From an uncultured Oscillospiraceae bacterium (GTDB lineage: Bacteria > Bacillota > Clostridia > Oscillospirales > Oscillospiraceae), in contig CAJTWF010000008.1 of NCBI GenBank assembly GCA_910579965.1, positions 1 through 64,000 of the forward strand: a stretch of DNA of 64,000 nt. Direction: 5' to 3'. The translations under genes were made by a program, and so were the position numbers. Below the pieces are notes generated by a model. It did not search any database, was not told where the DNA came from, and saw nothing but the letters and a program-made list of their open reading frames with translations. This document shows, piece after piece, positions 17,431-24,518 of this stretch. Numbering within the stretch: position 1 is the first letter of the stretch; each line of letters opens with the position of its first letter.

Positions 17431-17443
17431 GCCGCGTCCGAAA

Positions 17444-17474
17444 AATCAGCCCGCTCAGGCGGGCTGATTTTTCT
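17444..17474 (+). terminator. Terminator of the blaI-M56-lipoprotein operon
   Basis: AATCAGCCCGC, 4-base loop, GCGGGCTGATT followed by TTTCTTT. Eleven-base-pair perfect stem 14 bases after the stop codon. Confidence 0.9.
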
Positions 17475-17486
17475 TTATTTCCCCGG

Positions 17487-17515
17487 TTGATTCTTTTCCG
17501 AAAGTGTACTATACT
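17487..17515 (+). promoter_or_regulatory. Promoter of serC
   Basis: TTGATT (17487-17492), 17-base spacer, TATACT (17510-17515). The leader to the serC ATG is about 45 bases and has no obvious riboswitch. Confidence 0.8.
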
Positions 17516-17566
17516 GGGGATGCTTGGAGAAGCAGTCTGACAATCATTTTTGAGGAGGAACGAACC

Positions 17567-18661
17567 ATGAAGTACAACCGCACTTACAACTTTTCCGCCG
17601 GACCTGCCACTATGCCGGAGCCTGTCCTGGAGGAGATCCGGGACGAGATGATGAACTACAAGGGCTCCGGCATGTGCGTGATGGAGATGAGCCACCGCTC
17701 CCCGGTGTACCAGCAGATCATCGACGAGGCGGAGCAGGATCTGCGGGATCTGATGAACATCCCGGACAACTACAAGGTCCTGTTCATCCAGGGCGGCGCT
17801 ACGCTCCAGTTTGCCATGATCCCTATGAACCTGATGAAGAACGGCGTGGCCTGCTACGTGGAGACCGGCGCGTGGTCCAAGAAGGCCATTGCCGAGGCCA
17901 AAAAGTACGGCGACGTACATGTGGTGGCCTCCAGCAAGGACCGCAATTTCAGCTATATCCCCGACTGCGGCAACCTGGACATCCCCGACAACGCCGATTA
18001 CGTCTATATCTGCGAGAATGAGACCATCCACGGCGTCACCTGGCCCAAGCTGCCCGACACAAAGGGCCACGTTCTGGTCAGCGACCAGAGCTCCATGTTC
18101 CTCTCCCGGCCCTGCAACGTGTCCGACTACGGCCTGATCTACGCCGGCGTGCAGAAGAACGTGGGCCCCGCCGGCATGGTGGTGGTCATCATCCGGGAGG
18201 ATCTGATCCGGGACGAGGCGGAGCTGGATCCCAAGACCCCCATCTATATGAGCTACAAGACCCACGCGGACAACGGCTCCATGTACAACACCCCCAACTG
18301 CTGGGCCATCTACTGCTGCGGCAAGGTGTTCAAGTACCTCAAGAGCATCGGCGGCCTGGAGGCCATGGAGAAGATCAACGTGGAGAAGGCCCGGGTCATG
18401 TACGACTTCCTGGACAGCTCCAAGATGTTCAAGGGCACTGTGGACAAGCAGTTCCGGTCCCTGATGAACATCCCCTTTGTCACCGGCGACAAGGACCTGG
18501 ACGCCAAGGTGGTGGCCGCCACCAAGGCCGCTGGCTACGATAACCTCAAGGGCCACAAGAGCGTGGGCGGCCTGCGTGCCTCCACCTACAACGCCATGCC
18601 CAAGGACGGCGTGGAGGCCCTGGTGGACTTCCTGAAGAAGTTCGAGGCGGAGAACGGCTGA
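17567..18661 (+). CDS. serC: Phosphoserine aminotransferase
   Basis: PLP-dependent class V aminotransferase converting 3-phosphohydroxypyruvate and glutamate to phosphoserine, step two of serine synthesis. 364 residues from ATG 17567, which follows GAGGAGG; the open frame upstream of that is not supported by a ribosome site. Landmarks are YNFSAGPATMPEPVLE at the N-terminus, MEMSHRSPVY, and the PLP region DQSSMFLSRPCNVSDYG with AGVQKNVGPAG, whose Lys binds PLP. It lies 143 bases upstream of serA; the gap holds a dispersed hairpin repeat but no strong GC terminator, so co-transcription is likely. Confidence 0.97.
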   Translation: MKYNRTYNFSAGPATMPEPVLEEIRDEMMNYKGSGMCVMEMSHRSPVYQQIIDEAEQDLRDLMNIPDNYKVLFIQGGATLQFAMIPMNLMKNGVACYVETGAWSKKAIAEAKKYGDVHVVASSKDRNFSYIPDCGNLDIPDNADYVYICENETIHGVTWPKLPDTKGHVLVSDQSSMFLSRPCNVSDYGLIYAGVQKNVGPAGMVVVIIREDLIRDEAELDPKTPIYMSYKTHADNGSMYNTPNCWAIYCCGKVFKYLKSIGGLEAMEKINVEKARVMYDFLDSSKMFKGTVDKQFRSLMNIPFVTGDKDLDAKVVAATKAAGYDNLKGHKSVGGLRASTYNAMPKDGVEALVDFLKKFEAENG

Positions 18662-18732
18662 GGCTTCTTTCCTCTGTGAACAGAACCCCTCAGAAGAATA
18701 TAGGCCTGCCGGCAGTCCCGGCAAAGGCGTCT

Positions 18733-18771
18733 GAAAGTTCTTTTTGATCCTTTTTCTTTCAAGAAAAAGGG
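18733..18771. repeat. Dispersed hairpin repeat, copy a
   Basis: A/T-rich element GAAAGTTCTTTTTGATCC plus CTTTTTCTTTCAAGAAAAAGG, sharing its core with the repeats at 28031, 32083 and 37911. It sits between serC and serA and is partly palindromic. Confidence 0.65.
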
Positions 18772-18804
18772 TGAATACGAAAATAATGAAGGAATGATTT
18801 CGCC

Positions 18805-19716
18805 ATGAAAATTCTTGTTACCGACGGCATGGACAAGACCGCCCTGGAGCAGCTGAAGGCCAACGGCCACGAGGTGGTGGAGCAGTTCTACCCCTCCGAG
18901 GAGCTGGGCGCGGCCCTGCGGGACTTTGACGCGGTAGTGGTGCGCTCCGCCACCAAGGTCCGTGCCAGCCACATCGACGCGGCCAAGGGCGGCCGGCTGA
19001 AGCTGGTCATCCGGGGCGGCGTGGGCGTGGACAACATTGACGTGAAGTACGCCGAGGACAACGGCATCACCGTGAAGAACACCCCCCGGGCCTCCTCCAA
19101 CTCCGTGGCCGAGCTGGCCATGGGCCACATGTTCTCCTGCGCCCGGTTCCTTTCCGTGGCGGGCCACACCATGCGGGAGGGCAAATGGGAGAAGAAGGCC
19201 TACGGCAAGGGCTTTGAGCTGGGGGGCAAGACCCTGGGCATCATCGGCTTTGGCCGCATCGGCCAGGCTCTGGGCCGCATGGCCAAGGGCATCGGCATGG
19301 AGGTCATTGCCCAGGACATCTTCCATGTGCCCGGCATTGAGGAGCAGATCGGCATGAAGTACGTGGAGCTGGACGAGCTGCTGGAGCGGGCGGACTTCAT
19401 CTCCCTCCACACCCCGTCCCTCAACGGCGTGAAGCTCATCTGCAAGGAGAACATCGAGAAGATGAAGGACGGCGTGGTGTTCATCAACACCTCCCGGGGC
19501 GACAACGTCAACGAGGCGGATCTGCTGGAGGCCCTGAACTCCGGCAAGGTCCGCGCCGCCGGGCTGGACGTCTACGCCGACGAGCCGGCCACCAACACCG
19601 CGCTCTACAGCCATCCCAACGTCTCCTGCACGCCCCACATCGGCGCGGCCACCAAGGAGGCCCAGCAGCGCATCGGCATGGAGATTGTGGACATTATCGA
19701 GGGATTCGGGAAGTAA
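18805..19716 (+). CDS. serA: D-3-phosphoglycerate dehydrogenase, short form
   Basis: NAD-dependent D-2-hydroxyacid dehydrogenase, first step of serine synthesis by context. 303 residues: catalytic and Rossmann domains only, with no C-terminal ACT or ASB domain, so no serine feedback site is visible. Motifs are VIRGGVGVDNIDV, the nucleotide-binding LGIIGFGRIGQALGRMA, the Arg-containing FINTSRGDNVNEADL and the catalytic His in NVSCTPHIGAAT. ATG 18805 follows AAGGAATGATTTCGCC, a modest site. The gene order serC-serA supports serine synthesis over another hydroxyacid. Confidence 0.93.
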   Translation: MKILVTDGMDKTALEQLKANGHEVVEQFYPSEELGAALRDFDAVVVRSATKVRASHIDAAKGGRLKLVIRGGVGVDNIDVKYAEDNGITVKNTPRASSNSVAELAMGHMFSCARFLSVAGHTMREGKWEKKAYGKGFELGGKTLGIIGFGRIGQALGRMAKGIGMEVIAQDIFHVPGIEEQIGMKYVELDELLERADFISLHTPSLNGVKLICKENIEKMKDGVVFINTSRGDNVNEADLLEALNSGKVRAAGLDVYADEPATNTALYSHPNVSCTPHIGAATKEAQQRIGMEIVDIIEGFGK

Positions 19717-19739
19717 TCAATATCCTTTTCCGCGCAGTG

Positions 19740-19782
19740 CGGGAGCCGGACGGAACCAGTTCCGTCCGGCTCCCGTTTTTTT
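19740..19782 (+). terminator. Terminator of serC-serA
   Basis: CGGGAGCCGGACGGAA, short loop, matching arm to 19775, then seven T. A strong intrinsic terminator 24 bases after the stop. Confidence 0.93.
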
Positions 19783-19897
19783 GGTTTGTCATGGCCCGGC
19801 ATATTTTTACAATTTTGGAAATGATAGGTATTGGATCAATATTAAACCGGCCCCGTATTGGGATTGATGTAGTAAAATGGCCTGGGAGGTGATAAAG

Positions 19898-20065
19898 ATG
19901 GAGGTCAAATTTACTATGGTGCTCGATGAGAAAACTGCAAAACAGATGACCTATATAGGAAGATACTATGGCCGGTCACGCATCAAGGAAATCGAATGGG
20001 CCTGCAAACAGTACATCCAGGACTTTGAGCAGAAAATAGACAAGATCGAACTGGAGGGCACCTGA
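19898..20065 (+). CDS. Small hypothetical protein, RHH-like
   Basis: 55 residues from ATG 19898, preceded by GGGAGGTG at good spacing; an earlier ATG at 19877 has no site. The sequence (MEVKFTMVLDEKTAKQM, then a basic helix GRYYGRSRIKEIEWACK) has the strand-helix-helix look of small ribbon-helix-helix DNA-binding proteins found in mobile elements, but I do not recognise the family with certainty. It is a lone gene with its own terminator overlapping the stop codon, at the edge of the prophage remnant. Confidence 0.6.
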   Translation: MEVKFTMVLDEKTAKQMTYIGRYYGRSRIKEIEWACKQYIQDFEQKIDKIELEGT

Positions 20066-20082
20066 TAAGGCGCCCTCCTTTT
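20053..20082 (+). terminator. Terminator overlapping the 3' end of the small RHH-like gene
   Basis: GGAGGGCACC, loop TGATAA that contains the stop codon, GGCGCCCTCC, then TTTT. The stem has one mismatch. Confidence 0.75.
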
Positions 20083-20196
20083 CTGTCGGGATTGTCGGGA
20101 CACCTGAAAACCAGCAAAGCGCGGCGATTGGTTTTGCTGTTTCCCAAGTGTACCGACGATACCGGCAAAACGGTAAGCATTTCCAATATGTCGGCC

Positions 20197-20225
20197 TTCA
20201 AATGGCGCGTCGAATTATGTATAAT
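20197..20225 (+). promoter_or_regulatory. Promoter for the XRE/zinc-ribbon gene pair
   Basis: TTCAAA (20197-20202), 17-base spacer, TATAAT (20220-20225), followed at 20234 by AAAGGAGAGG for the GTG start. Confidence 0.65.
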
Positions 20226-20248
20226 TTTGTCGAAAGGAGAGGATTGCT

Positions 20249-20590
20249 GTGGAAGTTCAGCAAAACATGGCCACCGTTATTCGCATGATTATGGAGACGC
20301 GAAATATGTCAATGGATGATTTCTCTGAGGAGCTGGAGATCTCCCGCTCCACCTTGCAGGAGTATCTGAAGGGGAAGGGAAACCCCAGCATCAAAACCAT
20401 CATCCATCTGTCGCAGAAGCTGGAGATTGAGCCCGCTGTCCTTCTGACAGGAATGACGGAGGTGGAGGCGCGGAATGTGGTCCGCCCTCTTCTGAACGCG
20501 GTGCGGAGCATCTCAGAGCTGAACAACGACAAAAAGCTCCGTCTAGCCGAGCTGTTCTGGGAGATGGTGCGGCTTTGGGCCGATGAATAA
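20249..20590 (+). CDS. XRE-family helix-turn-helix regulator
   Basis: 113 residues. HTH in residues 7-60: IRMIMETRNMSMDDFSEEL, EISRSTLQEYLKGKG, NPSIKTIIHLSQKL. The C-terminal tail is helical. GTG at 20249 is chosen because AAAGGAGAGG lies 5 bases upstream. Its stop overlaps the next start (TAATG), so the two are translationally coupled. The position next to phage lysis genes suggests a prophage or mobile-element regulator; the target is unknown. Confidence 0.85.
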   Translation: MEVQQNMATVIRMIMETRNMSMDDFSEELEISRSTLQEYLKGKGNPSIKTIIHLSQKLEIEPAVLLTGMTEVEARNVVRPLLNAVRSISELNNDKKLRLAELFWEMVRLWADE

Positions 20591-20811
20591 TGAATTCGGG
20601 GCAGGGCAAACGCCAGCAGATGGATGAGCTGGCCTTCCGCCGGCCCATGGCGGTGACGGAGGCGCTCCGGTTCCGGACAGGGGGGAGCTACCCGGTCTGT
20701 CCCCGGTGCGGCGTTACCATGGAGCGGGAATATCAAAATTTCTGTGACCGCTGCGGACAGCGGCTGGAGTGGAGCCGCTTTGACCGGGCTGCGGTGGTGA
20801 CGAAACGCTGA
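20590..20811 (+). CDS. Small zinc-ribbon protein
   Basis: 73 residues with two CxxC knuckles (CPRCG at about 37-41 and CDRCG at about 52-56), a classic zinc-ribbon. It starts within the stop of the upstream XRE gene (TAATG). Short zinc-ribbon proteins of this kind are common in clostridial prophages and mobile elements. No enzymatic function can be read. Confidence 0.65.
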   Translation: MNSGQGKRQQMDELAFRRPMAVTEALRFRTGGSYPVCPRCGVTMEREYQNFCDRCGQRLEWSRFDRAAVVTKR

Positions 20812-20834
20812 CGCCTCTGCGCACAGCATAAAAT

Positions 20835-20865
20835 AAGAGGCCGGGGGATGCTCCCCCGGCCTCTT
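20835..20865. terminator. Bidirectional terminator between zinc-ribbon gene and endolysin gene
   Basis: AAGAGGCCGGGGGA, 3-base loop, TCCCCCGGCCTCTT, flanked by A-rich and T-rich sequence. It lies between converging transcripts and can serve both. Confidence 0.85.
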
Positions 20866-20874
20866 CTCCTGCCT

Positions 20875-21495
20875 TCAGTTCGACGCGGCCCGTTTGGCCA
20901 TGATGGCCGCCTGGTAGCGGGGAATGAGCTGCATGGGATTCTCGCCGTCGGTGATGCCCATGGCCGCCGCCTCCTCCAGCTCCGCCCTGGCCCAGGCGGG
21001 CACGGGCTGGCTGCTGAGGTACTGGCACAGCGCGTCGTAGATCTCTTTTCCTGTCATACGCTCCTCCTCCATCGGTCTGATATAGGCTTCCGCCAGACTC
21101 CTTTTCCTGGTTCGGCGGAAGACCCCGCCGCCGTTGTCCTGGCTGCCGCCCTGGCCGGGGGAGGTGTTGCCCTCGATGGCAGTGACATCGCTGCCGGAGG
21201 CGCTCTCCACGATACCCGTGTGGCCGAACCGGTAGATGACGATATCCCCTGGCATGGGGTCCGGGACCACCCGCTCCGGCTGATTCGCCCTGTACCAGCG
21301 CAGCAGCGCGGAGCAGGAGCCGGTCCGGCAGGGCAGGGGGGCTCCGGCCTGATTGAAGCACCACTGCACAAAGGACATGCACCAGGGCTGACCGTCCAGG
21401 CCCAGCCACTTGCCGTACTTGGTGCGGTTGGAGCCGGCTGGGCTCTCCGTGGAGCCCAGCTCTCTCCGAGCGATGTCCAGCGCCCTCCTATTCAA
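20875..21495 (-). CDS. Phage endolysin with CHAP amidase domain
   Basis: 206-residue cell-wall hydrolase. The CHAP domain has the catalytic Cys in GQPWCMSFVQWCFNQ and His in FGHTGIVE, with the typical MPGDIVIYRFG between. The C-terminal 50 residues (WARAELEEAAAMGITDG, LIPRYQAAIMAKRA) resemble an S-layer-homology/wall-binding helix seen on endolysins in this family of bacteria. It is the last gene of a lysis cassette and overlaps the holin gene by 8 bases. No signal peptide, consistent with holin-dependent release. Confidence 0.88.
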   Translation of the reverse strand: MNRRALDIARRELGSTESPAGSNRTKYGKWLGLDGQPWCMSFVQWCFNQAGAPLPCRTGSCSALLRWYRANQPERVVPDPMPGDIVIYRFGHTGIVESASGSDVTAIEGNTSPGQGGSQDNGGGVFRRTRKRSLAEAYIRPMEEERMTGKEIYDALCQYLSSQPVPAWARAELEEAAAMGITDGENPMQLIPRYQAAIMAKRAASN

Positions 21496-21691
21496 CGTCC
21501 ACCTCCGGCAGGCCCGCCGCGCTGGTGAGCAGGCTCAGCACCCCGGCCAGGGCGGCGGCGCTGACCGTCAGCAGCCAGTCGACCTCCCCCATGGCGGCGG
21601 CGGTGCCAATGGTAGCGGCAGCGGTCTGGGCCACGGTTTTGACGGCCCGGACGGCGGCGGCTCTCAGCCAGTTCTGCCAATAGCTGTTCAT
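21488..21691 (-). CDS. Phage holin (r1t-type)
   Basis: 67 residues with two hydrophobic helices (about 18-34 and 38-60). The N-terminus YWQNWLRAAAVRAVKTVAQT is characteristic of r1t-type phage holins. It lies between an XhlA-like protein and the endolysin with overlapping stops and starts, a standard lysis cassette. It would form membrane lesions that release the endolysin. Confidence 0.85.
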   Translation of the reverse strand: MNSYWQNWLRAAAVRAVKTVAQTAAATIGTAAAMGEVDWLLTVSAAALAGVLSLLTSAAGLPEVDVE

Positions 21692-21930
21692 AGGTCCATT
21701 TTCCTTTCCAAATCGTCGATGCGGTGGTTGGCCACCTTGATTTTCTCCTCCTGGAGCTCCGTCCGTTCCTCCAGCCGGTAGGTGCGCTCAATGAGGCTGT
21801 TGTGGGCCTGCACCTTCTTCTCCAGCTCCTCCAGCCGGTACTGGGTCAGTCTGGAGGACACCAGCACGCCGCCCAGGGACCCGGCGGCGGACCCGGCCAG
21901 TCCGATCAGCGCCACGATAATTGCTTCCAC
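21688..21930 (-). CDS. XhlA-like lysis-cassette membrane protein
   Basis: 80 residues from a GTG at 21930 preceded by AGGAGG; the longer open frame has no better start. One N-terminal membrane helix (IIVALIGLAGSAAGSLGGVLV) is followed by a coiled coil rich in Glu/Lys/Arg (EELEKKVQAHNSLIERTYRL). This matches XhlA-type proteins that act with holins. It overlaps the holin start by 4 bases. Confidence 0.7.
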   Translation of the reverse strand: MEAIIVALIGLAGSAAGSLGGVLVSSRLTQYRLEELEKKVQAHNSLIERTYRLEERTELQEEKIKVANHRIDDLERKMDL

Positions 21931-21941
21931 AGCCCGCCCTC

Positions 21942-22511
21942 CTACACGTATTCCACATAGATGTCCGCCTGCTTGCTGCTCTCCGCCGACTTTGTCTGGA
22001 GGATCAGCAGGACGCTGATCTGGATCTTTTTGGTGCCGTCCTCGTTCTCCATGGGGCGGAAGCCGGTGATGTAGAAGCTGGCGAACTCGCCGTTGATGGT
22101 GGTGAAGGCGGACCCCTTGATGTCCGTATAATCCTTCCATTCGATGGAGCTGCCCTCCACCCCGAAGAGAGTGCTCCCCTTCCGGATGTTTTCCGGGCTC
22201 AGATTTTCGTCCCCCTGGACGGTCTGGGGACCGGCCAGATAGATCCCGGCGGGGATAACCTGCTGGGCCGCGCCGGGGGTGATGGTCTGGGCGGCCTGGA
22301 CGGCGATAGCGCCGGTCAGCTTCTCGCCCCCTGCGTAGGCGGTTTTCCCGGAGAGGATGTCCCCGGCCGCGGCTGTGGCGTCGGAGGTGTCCGTACCGGC
22401 GGAGATAGCGCTGATCCGCTCCGGGAAGGCGGCGGCCCGGATGGCCCCGGTGGAGCCCTCCTTCTCCCGAATGGCGGCGGCGATCCGCTGAAACAGGGTC
22501 TTCAGCTCCAT
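21942..22511 (-). CDS. Phage tail-fibre-like protein
   Basis: 189 residues. The N-terminus ELKTLFQRIAAAIREKEGSTG, then PERISAISAGTDTSDATAAA and KLTGAIAVQAAQTITPG, is the repeat-rich pattern of fibre or receptor-binding proteins in clostridial phages. A globular C-terminal part (residues 125-189) has no recognised domain. It starts at the stop of the preceding 68-residue gene. Confidence 0.65.
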   Translation of the reverse strand: MELKTLFQRIAAAIREKEGSTGAIRAAAFPERISAISAGTDTSDATAAAGDILSGKTAYAGGEKLTGAIAVQAAQTITPGAAQQVIPAGIYLAGPQTVQGDENLSPENIRKGSTLFGVEGSSIEWKDYTDIKGSAFTTINGEFASFYITGFRPMENEDGTKKIQISVLLILQTKSAESSKQADIYVEYV

Positions 22512-22717
22512 CAGTACGCCTCCTCCATGGCGGCGGTCACCGCACTCTCGATGGCGGCGGCCACCTGCTCCATGGTGACGGCGGCGGCCGCGTCCTGCTT
22601 CCTCTCCGCCAGCTCCTCAATGGCCTCCGCCGCCGTGCCGGCCACCTGGGCGATGAGTCCCCGGGCCTCCACTGCGGCGGCCCGGAGCTGTTCTAGGCTT
22701 GTCAATTTTTTCCTCAT
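22511..22717 (-). CDS. Small helical phage protein
   Basis: 68 residues, almost entirely Ala/Glu-rich helix with probable coiled coil. It sits within a run of phage tail-fibre genes and overlaps the next gene. It could be a fibre chaperone or connector; no family recognised. AGAAGTATG-type context gives only a moderate ribosome site. Confidence 0.5.
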   Translation of the reverse strand: MRKKLTSLEQLRAAAVEARGLIAQVAGTAAEAIEELAERKQDAAAAVTMEQVAAAIESAVTAAMEEAY

Positions 22718-22776
22718 ACTTCTCCCCTCGCGTCCTCCCAGGGAGGGGGCCCGCCCCCTCCCTGCGCATCCTGCGG

Positions 22777-23472
22777 TCAGTTCGCCTGGCCGAAGACCTC
22801 CGTGAGCATCTCCGTCACCTCCGCGTCAGCGGCAATCTCCACCACAGCGGTCTCCACGCCGTTGATCCTGATGGAGCCGCTCTCCGCGCCGGCCTCCACC
22901 TTGACGGCGCCCTCGGCCACGCCGGCCAGCTTGGCCTTTTCCGCGCTGGTGTAGTCGTTGGCGGAGAGGCCCTTGCCCGCCTCCTTGAGAACGTAGCCGC
23001 TCAGATCCACGGCCCAGTCGCCCACCTTCTCCACTGCGCCGTCGATGACCATGTACTCGTCGAACTTGTCGCCGTTCTCCCCGCCGCCCTTGGGAACCAT
23101 GTAGATGAACTGGTCCGCGTCAGCGGCGGCGGGATCAATGGCCTCCGCGCTCTCCACCTTTTTGCGCCGGAGGTGGTCCGCTCCAGCCACGGCGGCGGCC
23201 ACCTGGGCCTCGGTCTGGTAGCCGCTGTCGTTGGTAAGCTGGGACACGCTGACAGGCACGGCGATGTCCACAGCCCTGTCTGTCACCGTCTGGGCCGTGC
23301 CGTTGACCTTCACGGCGGTGATGACGTTGGGCTCGCCTCCGGCAGTGACCAGATCCTCCACCCGGCCGGACAGCTCGCTCAGCTCCCTTTTGGTGGCGAA
23401 GTCCGTCTGGATCCGCTCCGCCAGCTGCTTGAGGGCCTTCAGCTTCGTCAGTTTTTCCACGTTGTATGCCAT
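22777..23472 (-). CDS. Phage tail-fibre-like protein
   Basis: 231 residues. An N-terminal coiled coil (LTKLKALKQLAERIQTDFAT) is followed by fibre-type segments such as VSQLTNDSGYQTEAQVAAAV and GLSANDYTSAEKAKLAGVAEG, which recur in tail-fibre and collar proteins of many phages. The last residues EVTEMLTEVFG repeat a motif seen in the next upstream gene product. A GAGGAAA site precedes the ATG. Confidence 0.72.
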   Translation of the reverse strand: MAYNVEKLTKLKALKQLAERIQTDFATKRELSELSGRVEDLVTAGGEPNVITAVKVNGTAQTVTDRAVDIAVPVSVSQLTNDSGYQTEAQVAAAVAGADHLRRKKVESAEAIDPAAADADQFIYMVPKGGGENGDKFDEYMVIDGAVEKVGDWAVDLSGYVLKEAGKGLSANDYTSAEKAKLAGVAEGAVKVEAGAESGSIRINGVETAVVEIAADAEVTEMLTEVFGQAN

Positions 23473-23493
23473 GTTGTTTCCTCCCTGTTTTCA

Positions 23494-24348
23494 TCAAATG
23501 TTGTGCTGGGACGGGGGCTTTGCCCCGCTCCCCGCCTGCTCCCGGGACGGGCCGAACACCTCGTCCAGCATCTCCTGGGTCTCCGATGCGGTGGCGGTCT
23601 CCCGGCAGTCCTGGAGGCCGTCCTCGCCGGGACTGCCGAACACGTCCTCCAGCATCTCGGCCACCTCTCCGTCCGGGGCTGCCTCCTGTTCGCCGCGGTC
23701 CTGCTTGCGGTCCAGAGCCTCCCTGATCCGCCCCCACAGGGCGGCGGCGGCGGTTCTGCCCAGGAACGCGCCCTCCGCCGGAGGGGGCTCCTCCCCGCTG
23801 CCCTCCAGAATGTCCTCCAGCTCCTGGGCCGTCATGGCCGACGGTACGCGGGCGAGGGCCTCCTCCAGCCCCGCGACGGCCTGGATGGGGTGCTGGTCCG
23901 CGGCGTCCCGGCCGGGGAGCAGGCCGTGGTCCGGGGCCTTCAGGGCGGCTACGAGCTGCCGCACCGCCGCCAGCTCCCCCATGACCTGCTCAAGGACCCC
24001 GGCGGTGGGCGGGCGTGCCGGCTCCCCGGGCCCCGCGCCCTCCAGAATCGTTCCCAGGTCCGCCCAGATCGTTGGCAGGACCACGTTCCCGTCCCGGGCG
24101 CCGTACACGCCGGCCTCCAGCCTGCACCGTGGCTTTGCCAGGGCCTCCCAGGGGATGACGCACTCCCCGTTCTGGTCCAGCACCACGGCGTAGGTCTTCC
24201 AGTCCGCCCGGAAAACCGCCGTGGGGACCATGCCGTCCCAGTCCGGTGAGAACTGGAACCGCACCGGGTAGACGTTCACGCTGCCGCTGGTGACAGGCTC
24301 GATCTTCTGGACGGACAGCCTGGTTTTCTCCGCGTAGAGTATAAACAT
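23494..24348 (-). CDS. Phage baseplate/fibre-associated protein
   Basis: 284 residues. The N-terminal 110 residues (FILYAEKTRLSVQKIEPVT, FQFSPDWDGMVPTAVFRADW) resemble a beta-rich baseplate or upper-fibre domain common in clostridial prophages. The C-terminal half is low-complexity and helical, with EVAEMLEDVFG and ETQEMLDEVFG motifs. It is the first gene of the fibre/lysis run, with AGGAGG upstream. No portal, capsid, tape-measure or terminase gene precedes it. Confidence 0.6.
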   Translation of the reverse strand: MFILYAEKTRLSVQKIEPVTSGSVNVYPVRFQFSPDWDGMVPTAVFRADWKTYAVVLDQNGECVIPWEALAKPRCRLEAGVYGARDGNVVLPTIWADLGTILEGAGPGEPARPPTAGVLEQVMGELAAVRQLVAALKAPDHGLLPGRDAADQHPIQAVAGLEEALARVPSAMTAQELEDILEGSGEEPPPAEGAFLGRTAAAALWGRIREALDRKQDRGEQEAAPDGEVAEMLEDVFGSPGEDGLQDCRETATASETQEMLDEVFGPSREQAGSGAKPPSQHNI

Positions 24349-24452
24349 GCTTCACCTCCTCTCACCCTGTACAGGAATCGGGGGGAGAGTTGACGGAAAG
24401 GGGGAACCCGGGGAGGGAATTGAAAAATACGCGGTCAAATGTCTCCCTGTTA

Positions 24453-24481
24453 TTGACACGAGGGGAGGATTAGGATATAAT
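24453..24481 (+). promoter_or_regulatory. Perfect consensus sigma-A promoter for the first toxin-FtsX gene
   Basis: TTGACA (24453-24458), exactly 17 bases, TATAAT (24476-24481). This is the best promoter in the window and lies 38 bases before the ORF start, whose AAAGGGAGG site is also strong. Confidence 0.92.
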
Positions 24482-24518
24482 TCAGTAAGAATAAGGTAAT
24501 AAAAAGGGAGGCGATCCC

